NCBI RefSeq assembly: GCF_900114375.1
Contig: NZ_FOSV01000004.1
Location: forward strand, 219,098-283,097
DNA: 64,000 bases
Source: Methylorubrum salsuginis
GTDB lineage: Bacteria > Pseudomonadota > Alphaproteobacteria > Rhizobiales > Beijerinckiaceae
Direction of reading: 5' to 3'
Part shown: positions 44,659 to 53,638 of the stretch, piece after piece
Position numbering within the stretch: the first letter of the stretch is position 1
Layout: the number at the start of each line of letters is the position of its first letter
Position numbers and translations under genes: made by a program
Notes under the pieces: model-generated
What the model was told of the DNA's origin: nothing
The model's database searches: none
What the model saw: the letters and a program-made list of their open reading frames with translations, nothing else

Positions 44659-47062
44659 CGCCGTGCGAGAGAGCACCGAGTACGGGGACGGCTGGCTCGC
44701 GCGCCGGCTGGGCTGGGCCGTCACCGAGGCGCCGCCGGAGCGCTACCGGCACCAGATCCGCACCGACCTCCTCGACGAGACCCTGAAGCTCGCCAACATC
44801 TCCGCGGTGACGCATTTCGCCGTGGCGGTGGTGATCCCGATCCTGTTCTGGGACACCGCCTCGCGGGTCTACCTCGCCGGGCTGTTCGTCGTGGTGACGG
44901 CGATCATCGGGCTGACCCTCTATACCAACCGGCTCTACCGCCGGATCTATGCGGACGGGGTGTCGGAAATCGGCGTCGCGCGCGGCTACCGCATGGCGGC
45001 CGGGCTGGCGCTGGCCCTCGGGCTGACCTGGGCGACGATGCCGATCATGCTGTTCGCGCCCGCCAGCGACGACCAGCGCCTGATCATCGTCGCCACCGCC
45101 GCCGGGCTGATCTCGGACGCCTACGTGGTCGGGCCGCTGCTCTCGGTCTCGTTCCTGTTCGCGGTGCCGCTGATCCTCGGCAGCTTCGTCGGGCTCGCCC
45201 GCTCGGGCGAGGCGATCGCGCTGAGCATCGGCGTGCTGCTCGTCGTCTACGCGATCTTCGTGCTCGCCAGCGTGGCGCGGATGAGCCGGCTGTCGCGGGA
45301 GCGCATCCACGACCGCGTGCGCGTCGAGGATCAGGGCCAGACCATCGGTCTCCTGCTCAACGAGTTCGAGGCCAACACCAGCGACTGGCTGTGGGAGACC
45401 GACGAAGCGGGCCGGTTCCAGCACGTCTCGACCCGGATGGCGCAGGCGCTCGGCCGCACCGAGGACGAGCTGCATGCAACGAGCCTCGCGGCCTTGCTCG
45501 GCGGCACCGCGCGGGAGGAGGACGAGCCGGAAGGGGACGGAGCGACCGAGATTCTGGCGTGCCTCTCCGGTCGCGAACCGTTCCGCGAGCGGCTCGTCGC
45601 CTTCGCCGGCCCCGAGGGCATCCGCTGGCTGCGGCTCAGCGGCAAGCCGTTCCAGGACCGGCGCGGGGTGTTCGCGGGCTTCCGCGGGGTCGGCTCGGAC
45701 GTGACCGCGAGCCGCGCCGCCGAGGAGCGGATCGCCTTTCTCGCGACCCGCGACGCGCTGACCGGCCTGTCGAACCGGGCGGTGTTCCACGAGATCGCGC
45801 AGACGGCCTGCCGCGCGGCGGCGCAGCCCGGCGGCAGGACGAAGAGCCTGCTCTATCTCGACCTCGACGGGTTCAAGCTCGTCAACGACAGCGCCGGCCA
45901 CGGCGCGGGCGACGCCCTGCTGCGGCAGGTGGCCGACCGCATCCGCGCGATCACCGCGGCGGAGCCGTCGGCCCACGGCTTCCGGCTGGGCGGGGACGAG
46001 TTCGCGATCCTGCACCGGGGGCCCATCGAGGCGGCGGAAGCTCTGGCCCAGGCCTGCGTCACCACGATCGGCGAGCCGTACTGGATCGACGGGGTGCGCG
46101 CCGAGATCGGCGTCAGCGTCGGCCTCGCCCACGCCCCGCGCGACGCCACCGATCCCGAGAGCCTGCTGCGCAAGGCGGATCTGGCCCTCTATACCGCCAA
46201 GGAAGCCGGCAAGGGACGCTGGCAGGCCTTCGACGCCAGCCTGGAGCGCCGGGCCCAGCGCCAGCGCGAACTCGACGCGGCGATGCGCCCGGCGCTGGAA
46301 AACGGCGAGATGGCGCTGCATTACCAGCCGCTCGTCAGCCTCGGCGACGACGGGCGCGTGGTGGGCTTCGAGGCGCTCCTGCGCTGGAACCGGCCCGGCG
46401 AGGGCGCGGTCTCGCCGGCCGAAACGGTGCCGATCGCCGAGAGCACCGGCTTCGTCATCGAGATCGGACGCTGGGCCCTGCGCAAAGCCTGCGCCGAGGC
46501 GACGGGCTGGCCCGAGGGGTTGCGCGTCGCCGTCAACATCTCATCGATCCATTTCCGCCTGCCGGGCTTCGTCGGCGAGGTGGAGGCGGCGTTGCAGGCG
46601 ACGGGATTGCCGGCCGGTCGCCTGGAGATCGAGATCACCGAGACGATCTTTCTCGGCAACACGCCCAACGTCATCGAGAACCTGCGCCGCCTGCGGGCCT
46701 TGGGCGTGCGCATCGCGCTCGACGATTTCGGCACCGGCTTCTCGTCGCTGAGCTACCTGACCCAGTTTCCCGTCGACAAGATCAAGATCGACCGTGCCTT
46801 CGTGCGCGACCTGATCCACCGCCGCGAATGCCTCACCGTGATCGAGGCGATCATGGTCATCGCCCGCGACCTTTCCATCGACGTGACGGTGGAGGGCGTC
46901 GAAACGGTGCAGCAGGCCGAGCTGCTGCGGCTCAAGCACTGCAACAGCGCGCAAGGCTTCCTCTACAGCCCGGCCCAGCCCGCGCGCGAGGTGCCGGGGC
47001 TGATCGAGAGCATCCCGCTCAAGGGCGGGCGGAGGCCGCCGCCGCAGGCGAGCGCGGCCTGA
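44648..47062 (+). CDS. Membrane GGDEF-EAL cyclic-di-GMP enzyme with PAS domain
   Basis: An 804-residue protein. Six transmembrane helices (about 50-215) lead to a PAS sensor (about 235-345, ANTSDWLWETDEAGRFQHVS). The GGDEF domain has an intact active loop RLGGDEFAIL (about 446), and the EAL domain has EALLRW (about 575), DDFGTGFSSLSYL and EGVET. Both active sites look intact, so it may make and degrade cyclic di-GMP. Its start lies inside the P450 gene (11-bp overlap), which implies coupled translation. The membrane domain might sense a lipid or other product, but that is inference. Confidence 0.94.
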   Translation: MPDDAVRESTEYGDGWLARRLGWAVTEAPPERYRHQIRTDLLDETLKLANISAVTHFAVAVVIPILFWDTASRVYLAGLFVVVTAIIGLTLYTNRLYRRIYADGVSEIGVARGYRMAAGLALALGLTWATMPIMLFAPASDDQRLIIVATAAGLISDAYVVGPLLSVSFLFAVPLILGSFVGLARSGEAIALSIGVLLVVYAIFVLASVARMSRLSRERIHDRVRVEDQGQTIGLLLNEFEANTSDWLWETDEAGRFQHVSTRMAQALGRTEDELHATSLAALLGGTAREEDEPEGDGATEILACLSGREPFRERLVAFAGPEGIRWLRLSGKPFQDRRGVFAGFRGVGSDVTASRAAEERIAFLATRDALTGLSNRAVFHEIAQTACRAAAQPGGRTKSLLYLDLDGFKLVNDSAGHGAGDALLRQVADRIRAITAAEPSAHGFRLGGDEFAILHRGPIEAAEALAQACVTTIGEPYWIDGVRAEIGVSVGLAHAPRDATDPESLLRKADLALYTAKEAGKGRWQAFDASLERRAQRQRELDAAMRPALENGEMALHYQPLVSLGDDGRVVGFEALLRWNRPGEGAVSPAETVPIAESTGFVIEIGRWALRKACAEATGWPEGLRVAVNISSIHFRLPGFVGEVEAALQATGLPAGRLEIEITETIFLGNTPNVIENLRRLRALGVRIALDDFGTGFSSLSYLTQFPVDKIKIDRAFVRDLIHRRECLTVIEAIMVIARDLSIDVTVEGVETVQQAELLRLKHCNSAQGFLYSPAQPAREVPGLIESIPLKGGRRPPPQASAA

Positions 47063-47069
47063 AACGCGC

Positions 47070-47963
47070 TCACATCGCCGCCATAGCCTCGAACACGAAG
47101 GCATGCCGCGCCGCGATAGCGTCGACATCGCGGCCGTACCCGCCGCCGATCACCGCGCAGAGCGGGATTTTCTTCGACATCGCGAGCCCGACGACGAAGC
47201 GGTCGCGGGCCACAAGCCCGTCGTCGGTGAGGTCGAGCCGGCCGAGCCGGTCGTCGCGGTGGGGATCGACCCCCGCATTGTAGAAGATCAGGTCGGGCGC
47301 AAACCCCTCGACCAGCGGCGGCAGCCGCGCCTCCAGCACCGCCAGATAAGCGGCGTCGCCGAGCCCGTCGGGCAGACCGATATCGAGGTCGCCCGGGACC
47401 TTGTCGGTGGGATAGTTGCGCTCGCAATGGACCGAGAGCGTGAACAGGTCGGGCTCGCGGGCGAGGCAATCGGCGGTGCCGTCGCCCTGGTGCACGTCGA
47501 GATCGACCACCAGCGCCCGCCGGATGCGGCCCTCCCGCTTGAGCGCGAGGGCCGCCACCGCCACGTCGTTGAACACGCAGAAGCCCGCCCCACCGCTACG
47601 CCGGGCGTGATGGCTCCCCCCCGCCGTGCTGCCCGCCCGCCCGTGTTCCAGCGCGAGCCGCGCGGCGCGGAGCGTGCCGCCCGACGAGGCGCGGGAGCGG
47701 GCGACCACCGCCTCGGTGACCGGCAGGCCGATCGCCCGCTCGATCGCCCGCGGCACCTGCGCGGTCAGCACCGCCTCGACGTAAGCCCGATCATGCGCGC
47801 CCGCGAGCAGGGCCGCGTCGGCGGGCTCGGGCGTGACGAAGCCGTCCGGCACCAGGCCGCGCGCACGAAGAATCTCGGCGAGCCGGCTATATTTCTGCAT
47901 CGGAAAGCGGTGGCCTTCCGGCAGGGCGGCCTCGTAGGCCGGATGGAACACGATCGGCGGCAA
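47070..47963 (-). CDS. Histone deacetylase family (AcuC/acetylpolyamine-type) hydrolase
   Basis: A 297-residue zinc-dependent amidohydrolase. It has GGSHHARRSGGAGFCVFNDV (catalytic His pair), VVDLDVHQGDGTADCL (zinc Asp and His), SVHCERNYP and FYNAGVDPHRDDRLGRL. The N-terminus FHPAYEAALPEGHRFPMQKY matches class II/AcuC-type bacterial members. The start appears to be TTG at 47963, or GTG at 47951. Substrates in bacteria include acetylpolyamines and acetylated proteins. It is convergent with the GGDEF-EAL gene, 7 bp away. Confidence 0.92.
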   Translation of the reverse strand: MPPIVFHPAYEAALPEGHRFPMQKYSRLAEILRARGLVPDGFVTPEPADAALLAGAHDRAYVEAVLTAQVPRAIERAIGLPVTEAVVARSRASSGGTLRAARLALEHGRAGSTAGGSHHARRSGGAGFCVFNDVAVAALALKREGRIRRALVVDLDVHQGDGTADCLAREPDLFTLSVHCERNYPTDKVPGDLDIGLPDGLGDAAYLAVLEARLPPLVEGFAPDLIFYNAGVDPHRDDRLGRLDLTDDGLVARDRFVVGLAMSKKIPLCAVIGGGYGRDVDAIAARHAFVFEAMAAM

Positions 47964-48080
47964 GGAGGCGCCTTCGGGCAGCTTGCGATGTCACACGCCT
48001 GATACGGCGGCGCTGCTAGGGCCGTGAAGGGGCGCGCCCTCGCGCCCGATGCCGCATCACGTCGTTCGGAGACGCCCCGT

Positions 48081-49250
48081 ATGGTCGCCTTGCCGGAGAG
48101 CGGCACGCTCGCGAGCTTCGTCCTCTGGGCGGCCCTCGCGCTCGTGCTCGTCAACCTCGCGAGCCTCGCGGTGGCGATGCTCCGCATCGGGCGGCGGCGC
48201 CGCTCCTCCGCGTTTCCGGCCAACGCCCCCGTCTCGGTGGTGCGCCCGCTGCGCGGCCTGGAGGCCTTCAGCGAGGAGACCCTGCGGGCGAGCTTCCGGC
48301 TCGATCACCCGGCCTACGAGCTGATCTTCTGCGTGGCCGATGCCGCCGACCCGATCCTGCCGATGCTGGAACGGATGCGGGCGGAATACCCGCACATCCC
48401 CTCGCGGCTGATCCTCGGCGACGAGCGCCTCGGCGGCAACCCGAAGCTCAACAACTGCGTCCGCGGCTGGGACGCGGCCGCCCACGACTGGGTGATCCTG
48501 GCCGATTCGAACGTGATGATGCCAGCGGACTACATCCAGCAGATGCAGGCGGCGTGGCGGCCCGACACCGGTCTCGTCTGCTCGACGCCGATCGGCGACC
48601 GGCCGGACGGGTTCTTCGCGCTGGTCGAATGCGCCTTCCTCAACACCCTCCAGGCGCGCTGGCAATATGCCGGCGAGGCCCTGGGCCTGGGCTTTGCCCA
48701 GGGCAAGAGCATGCTGTGGAACAAGCCGTTCCTCGAGACGCGGGGCGGCATCCGCGCGCTCAACGCCGAGATCGCCGAGGATGCGGCGGCGACCAAGCTC
48801 GTGCGCGCCGCCGGCTGCCGGGTCCATCTCGTCGCCGCGCCGTTCCGCCAGCCGCTCGGACGGCGCAGCCTCAACGAGGTCTGGTCGCGGCAGGTGCGCT
48901 GGGCCCGGCTGCGGCGGGTCACCTTCCCCTTGTTCTTCGCCCCCGAGATCGGCATCGCCCCCCTGCTGCCGCTGACGCTCGCGGCGCTCGCCATCAGCAG
49001 CGCGGAGGCGAGCGCCCTGCTCGCAGGTGCCGGCGCGCTCTGGTACGGCGCCGAGTACGCGCTCGCCGTCCGGGCCGGCTGGCCCCGCTCGCCGCTTCTG
49101 GTGCCGGCCTTCCTCGTGCGCGACGCGCTGCTGCCGGCGGTCTGGGTCAGCGCCTGGGGCCGTACGGCCATCGTCTGGCGCGGCAACCCGATGGACATCC
49201 GCCCCCGCGAGGCCGCGCCGCTGGAGACGGGCCCGACCGCCGCGGCTTAA
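48081..49250 (+). CDS. GT21-type ceramide/hopanoid glucosyltransferase
   Basis: A 389-residue membrane glycosyltransferase. One N-terminal helix (LALVLVNLASLAVAMLR) and helices at the C-terminus flank a GT-A domain with VSVVRPLRGLEAFSEETLR, LILGDERLGGNPKLNNCVRG, the ILADSNVMM (D1/D2) segment, an ISED-like AEIAEDAAATKLVR, and the (Q/R)xxRW motif RQVRWARLRR. This is the ceramide glucosyltransferase family, whose bacterial members include HpnI-type hopanoid enzymes. ATG 48081 has GGAG upstream. No hopanoid genes are adjacent. Confidence 0.85.
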   Translation: MVALPESGTLASFVLWAALALVLVNLASLAVAMLRIGRRRRSSAFPANAPVSVVRPLRGLEAFSEETLRASFRLDHPAYELIFCVADAADPILPMLERMRAEYPHIPSRLILGDERLGGNPKLNNCVRGWDAAAHDWVILADSNVMMPADYIQQMQAAWRPDTGLVCSTPIGDRPDGFFALVECAFLNTLQARWQYAGEALGLGFAQGKSMLWNKPFLETRGGIRALNAEIAEDAAATKLVRAAGCRVHLVAAPFRQPLGRRSLNEVWSRQVRWARLRRVTFPLFFAPEIGIAPLLPLTLAALAISSAEASALLAGAGALWYGAEYALAVRAGWPRSPLLVPAFLVRDALLPAVWVSAWGRTAIVWRGNPMDIRPREAAPLETGPTAAA

Positions 49251-49415
49251 TTTTTTTTGCGTGCTCGGGGACGATCCGGATCCGGATGAGCCCCCCCGAA
49301 TTCGGGCCGCCCCCTCCGGATTCGGATAGACAAGGCCCGGGGAACGCACATCTAGCTCCGGTACGGGGGCCGTCGCGCCGACGGCCCCCTCCAAGAATTG
49401 CCGGCGGAGTGCGGG
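49251..49415 (+). terminator. Leader/terminator region before gpsA with strong hairpin
   Basis: Eight T residues directly follow the stop of the glucosyltransferase gene. At 49365-49389 lies a perfect 11-bp stem (GGGGGCCGTCG / CGACGGCCCCC) with a 3-nt loop, 26 bp before the gpsA start. It has no T-run, so it may act as a transcript boundary or fold in the gpsA leader. Confidence 0.5.
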
Positions 49416-50426
49416 ATGGGGCAGGCATCGGACGGAGCGCGCGGCGTCGCGGTGATCGGCGGCGGGGCTTGGGGCACGGCGCTCGCCAACGCCGCCGCCG
49501 CCGCGGGGCATCCGGTGACGCTCTGGTTGCGCGACGCGGAGGCCGCCGCGCGGATGCAGGCGAGCCGCACCAATGCGCGCTACCTGCCGGGCATCGGGCT
49601 GCACGAGGGCGTGCGGGCGACCGACGAGATCGGTTCGCTCGGTGAGGCCGGCACCGTCCTCCTCGTCGTCCCGGCCCAGACCCTGCGCGGCGTGCTCGGG
49701 ACGCTCGCCCCCGTGCTGCGGCCGGACGCCCCCATCGTGCTCTGCGCCAAGGGGATCGAGCGCGGCAGCGACAGCTTCATGAGCGCGGTCGCCGCCGAGG
49801 TGATCGGGGTGGATCGCCCGGTCGCGGTGCTGTCGGGGCCGAGCTTCGCCGTCGACGTCGCCAGGGGATTGCCGACCGCGGTGACGCTCGCCTGCGCCGA
49901 CGGGCGCGAGGCCGCGCGCCTGTCCGGCCTGCTCTCGGGCCCGGCCTTCCGCCTCTATCACACCGATGACGTGCGCGGCGTCGAGATCGGCGGGGCGGGC
50001 AAGAACGTGCTCGCCATCGCCTCCGGCATCGTCGCCGGCCGCGGCCTCGGCGAGAGCGCGCGGGCCGCGCTCATCGCCCGCGCCTTCGCCGAGCTGATGC
50101 GCTTCGCCCGCGCCTACGGGGGCCGGGCCGAGACGCTGATGGGCTTGTCGGGGCTCGGCGATCTCGTGCTGACCGCCTCCTCGTCGCAATCGCGCAACTT
50201 CGCCTTCGGCGAACGGCTCGGAAGAGGCGCCACGCCCGACGAGGCGGCGGGCGGCAAGCTCGCGGAAGGCGCCTTCACGGCCGCCGCCCTCGTCGGCCTC
50301 GCCCGCGCCCGCGAGGTCGAGATGCCGGTGGCCGAGGCCGTGGCCGCGGTGGTCGCAGGCGATCTCACGGTGGACGCCGCCATGAGCCGCCTGCTGTCGC
50401 GCCCGCTCAAGGGGGAGGTCGAGTGA
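49416..50426 (+). CDS. gpsA: Glycerol-3-phosphate dehydrogenase [NAD(P)+]
   Basis: A 336-residue enzyme that makes sn-glycerol 3-phosphate for phospholipids. The Rossmann loop is VAVIGGGAWGTALANAAAAA. Conserved segments include KGIERGSDSFMSAV, VLSGPSFAVDVARGLPTAVT, GGAGKNVLAIASGIVAGRGL (catalytic Lys) and MGLSGLGDLVLTASSSQSRN. The ATG at 49416 has GGCGGAG upstream. The gene ends in a GTGA overlap with the next gene. Confidence 0.96.
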   Translation: MGQASDGARGVAVIGGGAWGTALANAAAAAGHPVTLWLRDAEAAARMQASRTNARYLPGIGLHEGVRATDEIGSLGEAGTVLLVVPAQTLRGVLGTLAPVLRPDAPIVLCAKGIERGSDSFMSAVAAEVIGVDRPVAVLSGPSFAVDVARGLPTAVTLACADGREAARLSGLLSGPAFRLYHTDDVRGVEIGGAGKNVLAIASGIVAGRGLGESARAALIARAFAELMRFARAYGGRAETLMGLSGLGDLVLTASSSQSRNFAFGERLGRGATPDEAAGGKLAEGAFTAAALVGLARAREVEMPVAEAVAAVVAGDLTVDAAMSRLLSRPLKGEVE

Positions 50427-50914
50427 GCGACAGGATCCACGCCTTCCTCGCCGGCCACGGCCGCGACGGCGCCGGGCGGCGTCTCGCCGACGTGCTCGCC
50501 TTCGACGATGCCCGCATCGAGGGCGTCCACGACTTCATCCAGTGGTGCTTTCCGCTCCCCGAGGCGAGCCGCGTCGTCCCCGGCGCTCCAGTGTTGACGC
50601 AAGCGGAGGCCGAGGCCATCCGCGCGGACCCGGCGGCCCTCGACGGGCTGAGGGCGGCGACCGCCCGGATGGCGCGCTTCTACGAGGCCACCGACGGCTG
50701 GCTGCGCGCCTACGATCACAACCACCTGCGCATCACCCGCATCCTCACGGCGCTCCGCGACCTGATCGGCCGCGACGCTGCGCGGGATTTTCATGAGGCG
50801 GTGATGCGAAGGGTTCAGGCGGCGGGTTCGCCCGTGAACCCCGACAGCCTCGTGTTCTGGCAGCGGGCTGTTGAGAGCGCTGATTGCGCACGGGAACGTA
50901 TCCTGAGTTCATGA
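50423..50914 (+). CDS. Opioid growth factor receptor-like (OGFr_N) domain protein
   Basis: A 163-residue protein matching the OGFr conserved-domain family. It has FDDARIEGVHDFIQWCFPLP, then the SRVVPGAPVLTQAEAEAIRA and MARFYEATDGW segments; this region recurs in bacterial and vertebrate members. Its biochemical function in bacteria is unknown. The GTG at 50423 overlaps the gpsA stop by 4 bp, so the two are translated together. The central YDHNHLRITRILTALRDLIG helix is also typical. It has no signal peptide or membrane segment. Confidence 0.82.
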   Translation: MSDRIHAFLAGHGRDGAGRRLADVLAFDDARIEGVHDFIQWCFPLPEASRVVPGAPVLTQAEAEAIRADPAALDGLRAATARMARFYEATDGWLRAYDHNHLRITRILTALRDLIGRDAARDFHEAVMRRVQAAGSPVNPDSLVFWQRAVESADCARERILSS

Positions 50915-51190
50915 GGCTCTTGGCGCATTCGTCGGGGCGACGAGATCGAGGGCGCGCGCCGACGCGCCGCTTCGATTGCCCTGGACTTGGCCGGCTGTGC
51001 TCACCCGACCGGCTCCACCGGCCAAGCGATCCGTAAAGCCAAGGCCACCCCTGCAATGACCTTGAACCTGAGCCACCCTGTAGGTGCTGACCTGACCGGC
51101 TGGCTATGGACCTGGCTGATTGAGAGGATCAGCCGGGGGCGGATATGTGCGGTTCGGTGCGTCGAGTTCTGTAGACGGGCGGCTCTGGCT
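50915..51190. other. Gap before the IS element
   Basis: About 275 bp with only poor-quality frames. I see no supported gene, terminator or repeat. Confidence 0.4.
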
Positions 51191-52004
51191 GGGCTGCTGC
51201 GGGTTTGGTGGACACCGTCCTAAGCTCATTGGGCACGGTTTTCGAACTCGACAGGGCTGAGGTAGCCCAGAGTCGAGTGCCGCCGCGCCGGGTTGTAGAA
51301 GCGCTCGATGTAATCGAACACGTCCCCACGGGCTTCATCCCGCGTGCGGTAGGTCCGCCGGGCGGTGCGCTCGGTCTTCAGCGACGAGAAGAAGCGCTCC
51401 ATCGCCGCGTTGTCCCACACGTTGCCCGACCGGCTCATCGAGCAGGTCACGTCGGCGTGGCCGTGCCCGCAGGGCGTTCTCGCGCATGATCGCTCGATGC
51501 GGTGCAGCCTGCACGAGACGCCCTCGGCGAGCACGTCATACCAGACGCGCCTCGCGCCGTAGGTGCGGTCGCTGGCCACGAAGCTCGCGTGGACCTTGCT
51601 CAGGATGGCTCCGTCGTCCCGCGCGCGTTGGCTGGGCTGCCGGGTGAGCTACGCGTGGAAGCCAGAGCGCGACACGTTCAGCGCCGCGCACATCCACGCG
51701 ACCTGCCAGACAGCGCGATGCTTTGCGATGAAGGCGAAATTCATCTCGATCTGCTCGGGCTTCATCTGCCCCTGGCCGAGAAAAACGTGTTGGGGATCGG
51801 CCGCCGCCTGCTTCACCCACCGGTGCAGCATCGTCTCGTGAACGTCGAGGTCGCGCGCCGCCTGCGCAACACTGACACCGCGTTCCCGAACCAGTCGGAC
51901 CGCCTCGATCTTGAACTCACGTCCGAACTTGCGACGCTGCATGGAGTACCTCCGGCTTCACCATCTCACCTAAACCGGGTGTCCGGGAAACCGGCAGCAG
52001 GCCA
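51190..52004 (-). mobile_element. Inactivated IS3-family insertion sequence
   Basis: An element of about 0.8 kb bounded by imperfect inverted ends of about 35 bp. At 51191 the sequence is GGGCTGCTGCGGGTTTGGTG; at 52003, read on the reverse strand, it is GGCCTGCTGCCGGTTTCCCG. It encodes only a broken transposase. It is shorter than an intact IS3 element (about 1.2-1.3 kb), in line with internal deletions. I saw no clear target duplication. Confidence 0.8.
51226..51942 (-). pseudogene. Degenerate IS3-family transposase (OrfA-OrfB)
   Basis: OrfA starts at 51942 (MQRRKFGREFKIEAVRLVRE, an HTH of the IS3 group). After GQMKPEQIE about 30 codons that normally join OrfA to OrfB are missing. The frame continues into OrfB (NFAFIAKHRAVWQVAW, then RSGFHA) and meets an in-frame TAG at 51649 where Trp is expected. 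Past the stop it reads on in the same frame: VASDRTYGARRVWYDVLAEG. It then jumps from HRIERS to VTCSMSRSGNVWDNAAMERF, so most of the DDE core, with two catalytic Asp, is deleted. It cannot be an active transposase. Confidence 0.85.
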
Positions 52005-52121
52005 TCGGGCGGGGCTGGCCCTGGACGAATATGCCTCGTTTTCGGCCGCCCTGCTTGCCCCGGCTCGGCTATCGCCTGATGTAGAACTCGGAGTTAGGCA
52101 GGCGGGCTGGAGAGGACATCG

Positions 52122-53078
52122 ATGGCTGGCGTCCGGCGCATTGGTCTCGTGATTTGCCCTGATTTCGATTTCATGGGCTTGGCGGCGACCTCGCCCTTCG
52201 CAGTCGCCAACAAATACACCGGCGAGCCGGCCTATGACGTTCGTGTCCTCTCCGAGACCGGTGGCCTCGTTCGTTCAGGGTTGGGGCCCAGTATCGACAC
52301 GGAGCGGCTGGGCGATTCGTCCGCCTTCGACACGATCCTTGTCGCGGCCGGGGTCGGTATCCCGGTGCCGAGTGCGGACCTTCTCGGCTATGTGCAGGAG
52401 GCGGCCGGTTCCGCGCGGCGGCTGGCCGGCCTGTGTCTCGGGGCCTTCATCCTGGCCGAGGCCGGTCTTCTCGATGGACGGCGCGCGACGACGCACTGGC
52501 ACTACGCGCCGCAGTTCCGCGCCCGCTATCCCGATTGCAAGCTCGATATCGACAAGATCTACGTCGCGGACGGCAACATCTGGACCTCCGCCGGCATGTC
52601 GGCCGGCATCGATCTCGCCCTCGGCATGGTCGAGCGCGATCTCGGCCGCGGGGTGGCCCAAACCGTGGCGCGGGGGCTCGTCATGGAGCGTCGGCGGGCC
52701 GGGGGACAAGCCCAGCACTCGGCACTCCTCGACTTCGATGCGCCGAGCGACCGCATCCAGAGCGTCCTCGCCTACGCGCGGCAGAATCTACGGCTCCCGC
52801 TGACCACCGAAGATCTCGCGGCGGTCGCCTGTCTCAGTCCCCGCCAGTTCACGCGGGCCTTCCGGGCCGAGACCGGAGTATCGCCGGCCAAGGCGATTGA
52901 GGCGATGCGGGTCGAGGCTGCCAAGCACCTGCTGGAGCAGAGCCGCCTGCCCATCGAGGAGATCGCCGACGCCGCCGGCTTCGCCAATCGCGAGCGGATG
53001 CGCCGGGCCTTCCTTCGCGTCCAGGGCGACGTTCCGCGGGCGATTCGTCGAGCGGCCGGACCGCTCGCCGTCGTGTGA
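52122..53078 (+). CDS. GlxA-type AraC-family transcriptional regulator
   Basis: A 318-residue regulator with an N-terminal DJ-1/PfpI-like amidotransferase domain (RIGLVICPDFDFMGLAATSP, then GLCLGAFILAEAGLLDGRRA). It ends in two AraC helix-turn-helix motifs (LTTEDLAAVACLSPRQFTRA and LPIEEIADAAGFANRERMRR). The cysteine in GLCLGAF sits at the nucleophile-elbow position. The ATG has GGAGAGG upstream. It lies directly upstream of the molybdenum oxidoreductase genes and probably controls them, perhaps in response to an aldehyde or N-heterocycle. Confidence 0.93.
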   Translation: MAGVRRIGLVICPDFDFMGLAATSPFAVANKYTGEPAYDVRVLSETGGLVRSGLGPSIDTERLGDSSAFDTILVAAGVGIPVPSADLLGYVQEAAGSARRLAGLCLGAFILAEAGLLDGRRATTHWHYAPQFRARYPDCKLDIDKIYVADGNIWTSAGMSAGIDLALGMVERDLGRGVAQTVARGLVMERRRAGGQAQHSALLDFDAPSDRIQSVLAYARQNLRLPLTTEDLAAVACLSPRQFTRAFRAETGVSPAKAIEAMRVEAAKHLLEQSRLPIEEIADAAGFANRERMRRAFLRVQGDVPRAIRRAAGPLAVV

Positions 53079-53181
53079 CCCGCCGGCATGTCCGAAAACG
53101 TGGCAATTATGACGTAGGCCGTTCCGAAACCTCTGCGTAAGCATGGCCCTGGGGGCTGCTTACTGTCGGAGAGCCGCGGCC

Positions 53182-53628
53182 ATGGTGAGCCTGACGATCA
53201 ACGGTCGCCAATACGCCGTCGATGCCGAGCCGGATACGCCGCTGCTCTTCGTCCTGCGCGACACGCTCGGGCTGACCGGCACCAAATACGGCTGCGGGAT
53301 CGCCCAATGCGGGGCCTGCACCGTTCATCTCGACGGGCAGGCGACGCGCTCCTGCCAGGTGTCGCTGGAAAGCGTCGGTGATCAAGTCGTCACCACGATC
53401 GAGGCGATCGAGCAGGACGAGATCGGCCGGAAGGTCGTCGAGGCCTGGGTGGCGCTGCAGGTGCCGCAATGCGGCTACTGCCAATCCGGCCAGGTCATGG
53501 CCGCCACCGCCCTGCTGAAGCAGACGCCGCATCCGACCGACGGCGACATCGCCGAGGCGATGACGAATCTCTGCCGCTGCGGAACCTACAATGCCATCGC
53601 CGCCGCCGTGCGGCAGGCCGCCGCCTGA
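53182..53628 (+). CDS. [2Fe-2S] subunit of a molybdenum oxidoreductase (IorA/CoxS-like)
   Basis: A 148-residue ferredoxin-type subunit with two [2Fe-2S] clusters. The first uses YGCGIAQCGACTVHLDG plus the Cys in TRSCQ. The second uses CGYCQSGQVMAA and NLCRCGTYNAI. It passes electrons from the molybdopterin subunit in xanthine-oxidase-family enzymes. The two-subunit form (small FeS plus large Mo subunit, with no FAD subunit) matches isoquinoline 1-oxidoreductase/aldehyde dehydrogenase types that use a periplasmic cytochrome acceptor. ATG 53182 has GGAGAG upstream. The large subunit starts 11 bp later. Confidence 0.94.
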   Translation: MVSLTINGRQYAVDAEPDTPLLFVLRDTLGLTGTKYGCGIAQCGACTVHLDGQATRSCQVSLESVGDQVVTTIEAIEQDEIGRKVVEAWVALQVPQCGYCQSGQVMAATALLKQTPHPTDGDIAEAMTNLCRCGTYNAIAAAVRQAAA

Positions 53629-53638
53629 GGAGTTCGCG

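Noticed and set aside
50745..51056. A 103-codon reverse frame near the IS element
   Set aside because: It overlaps the OGFr-like gene and is Arg/Ser/Pro-rich low-complexity sequence.
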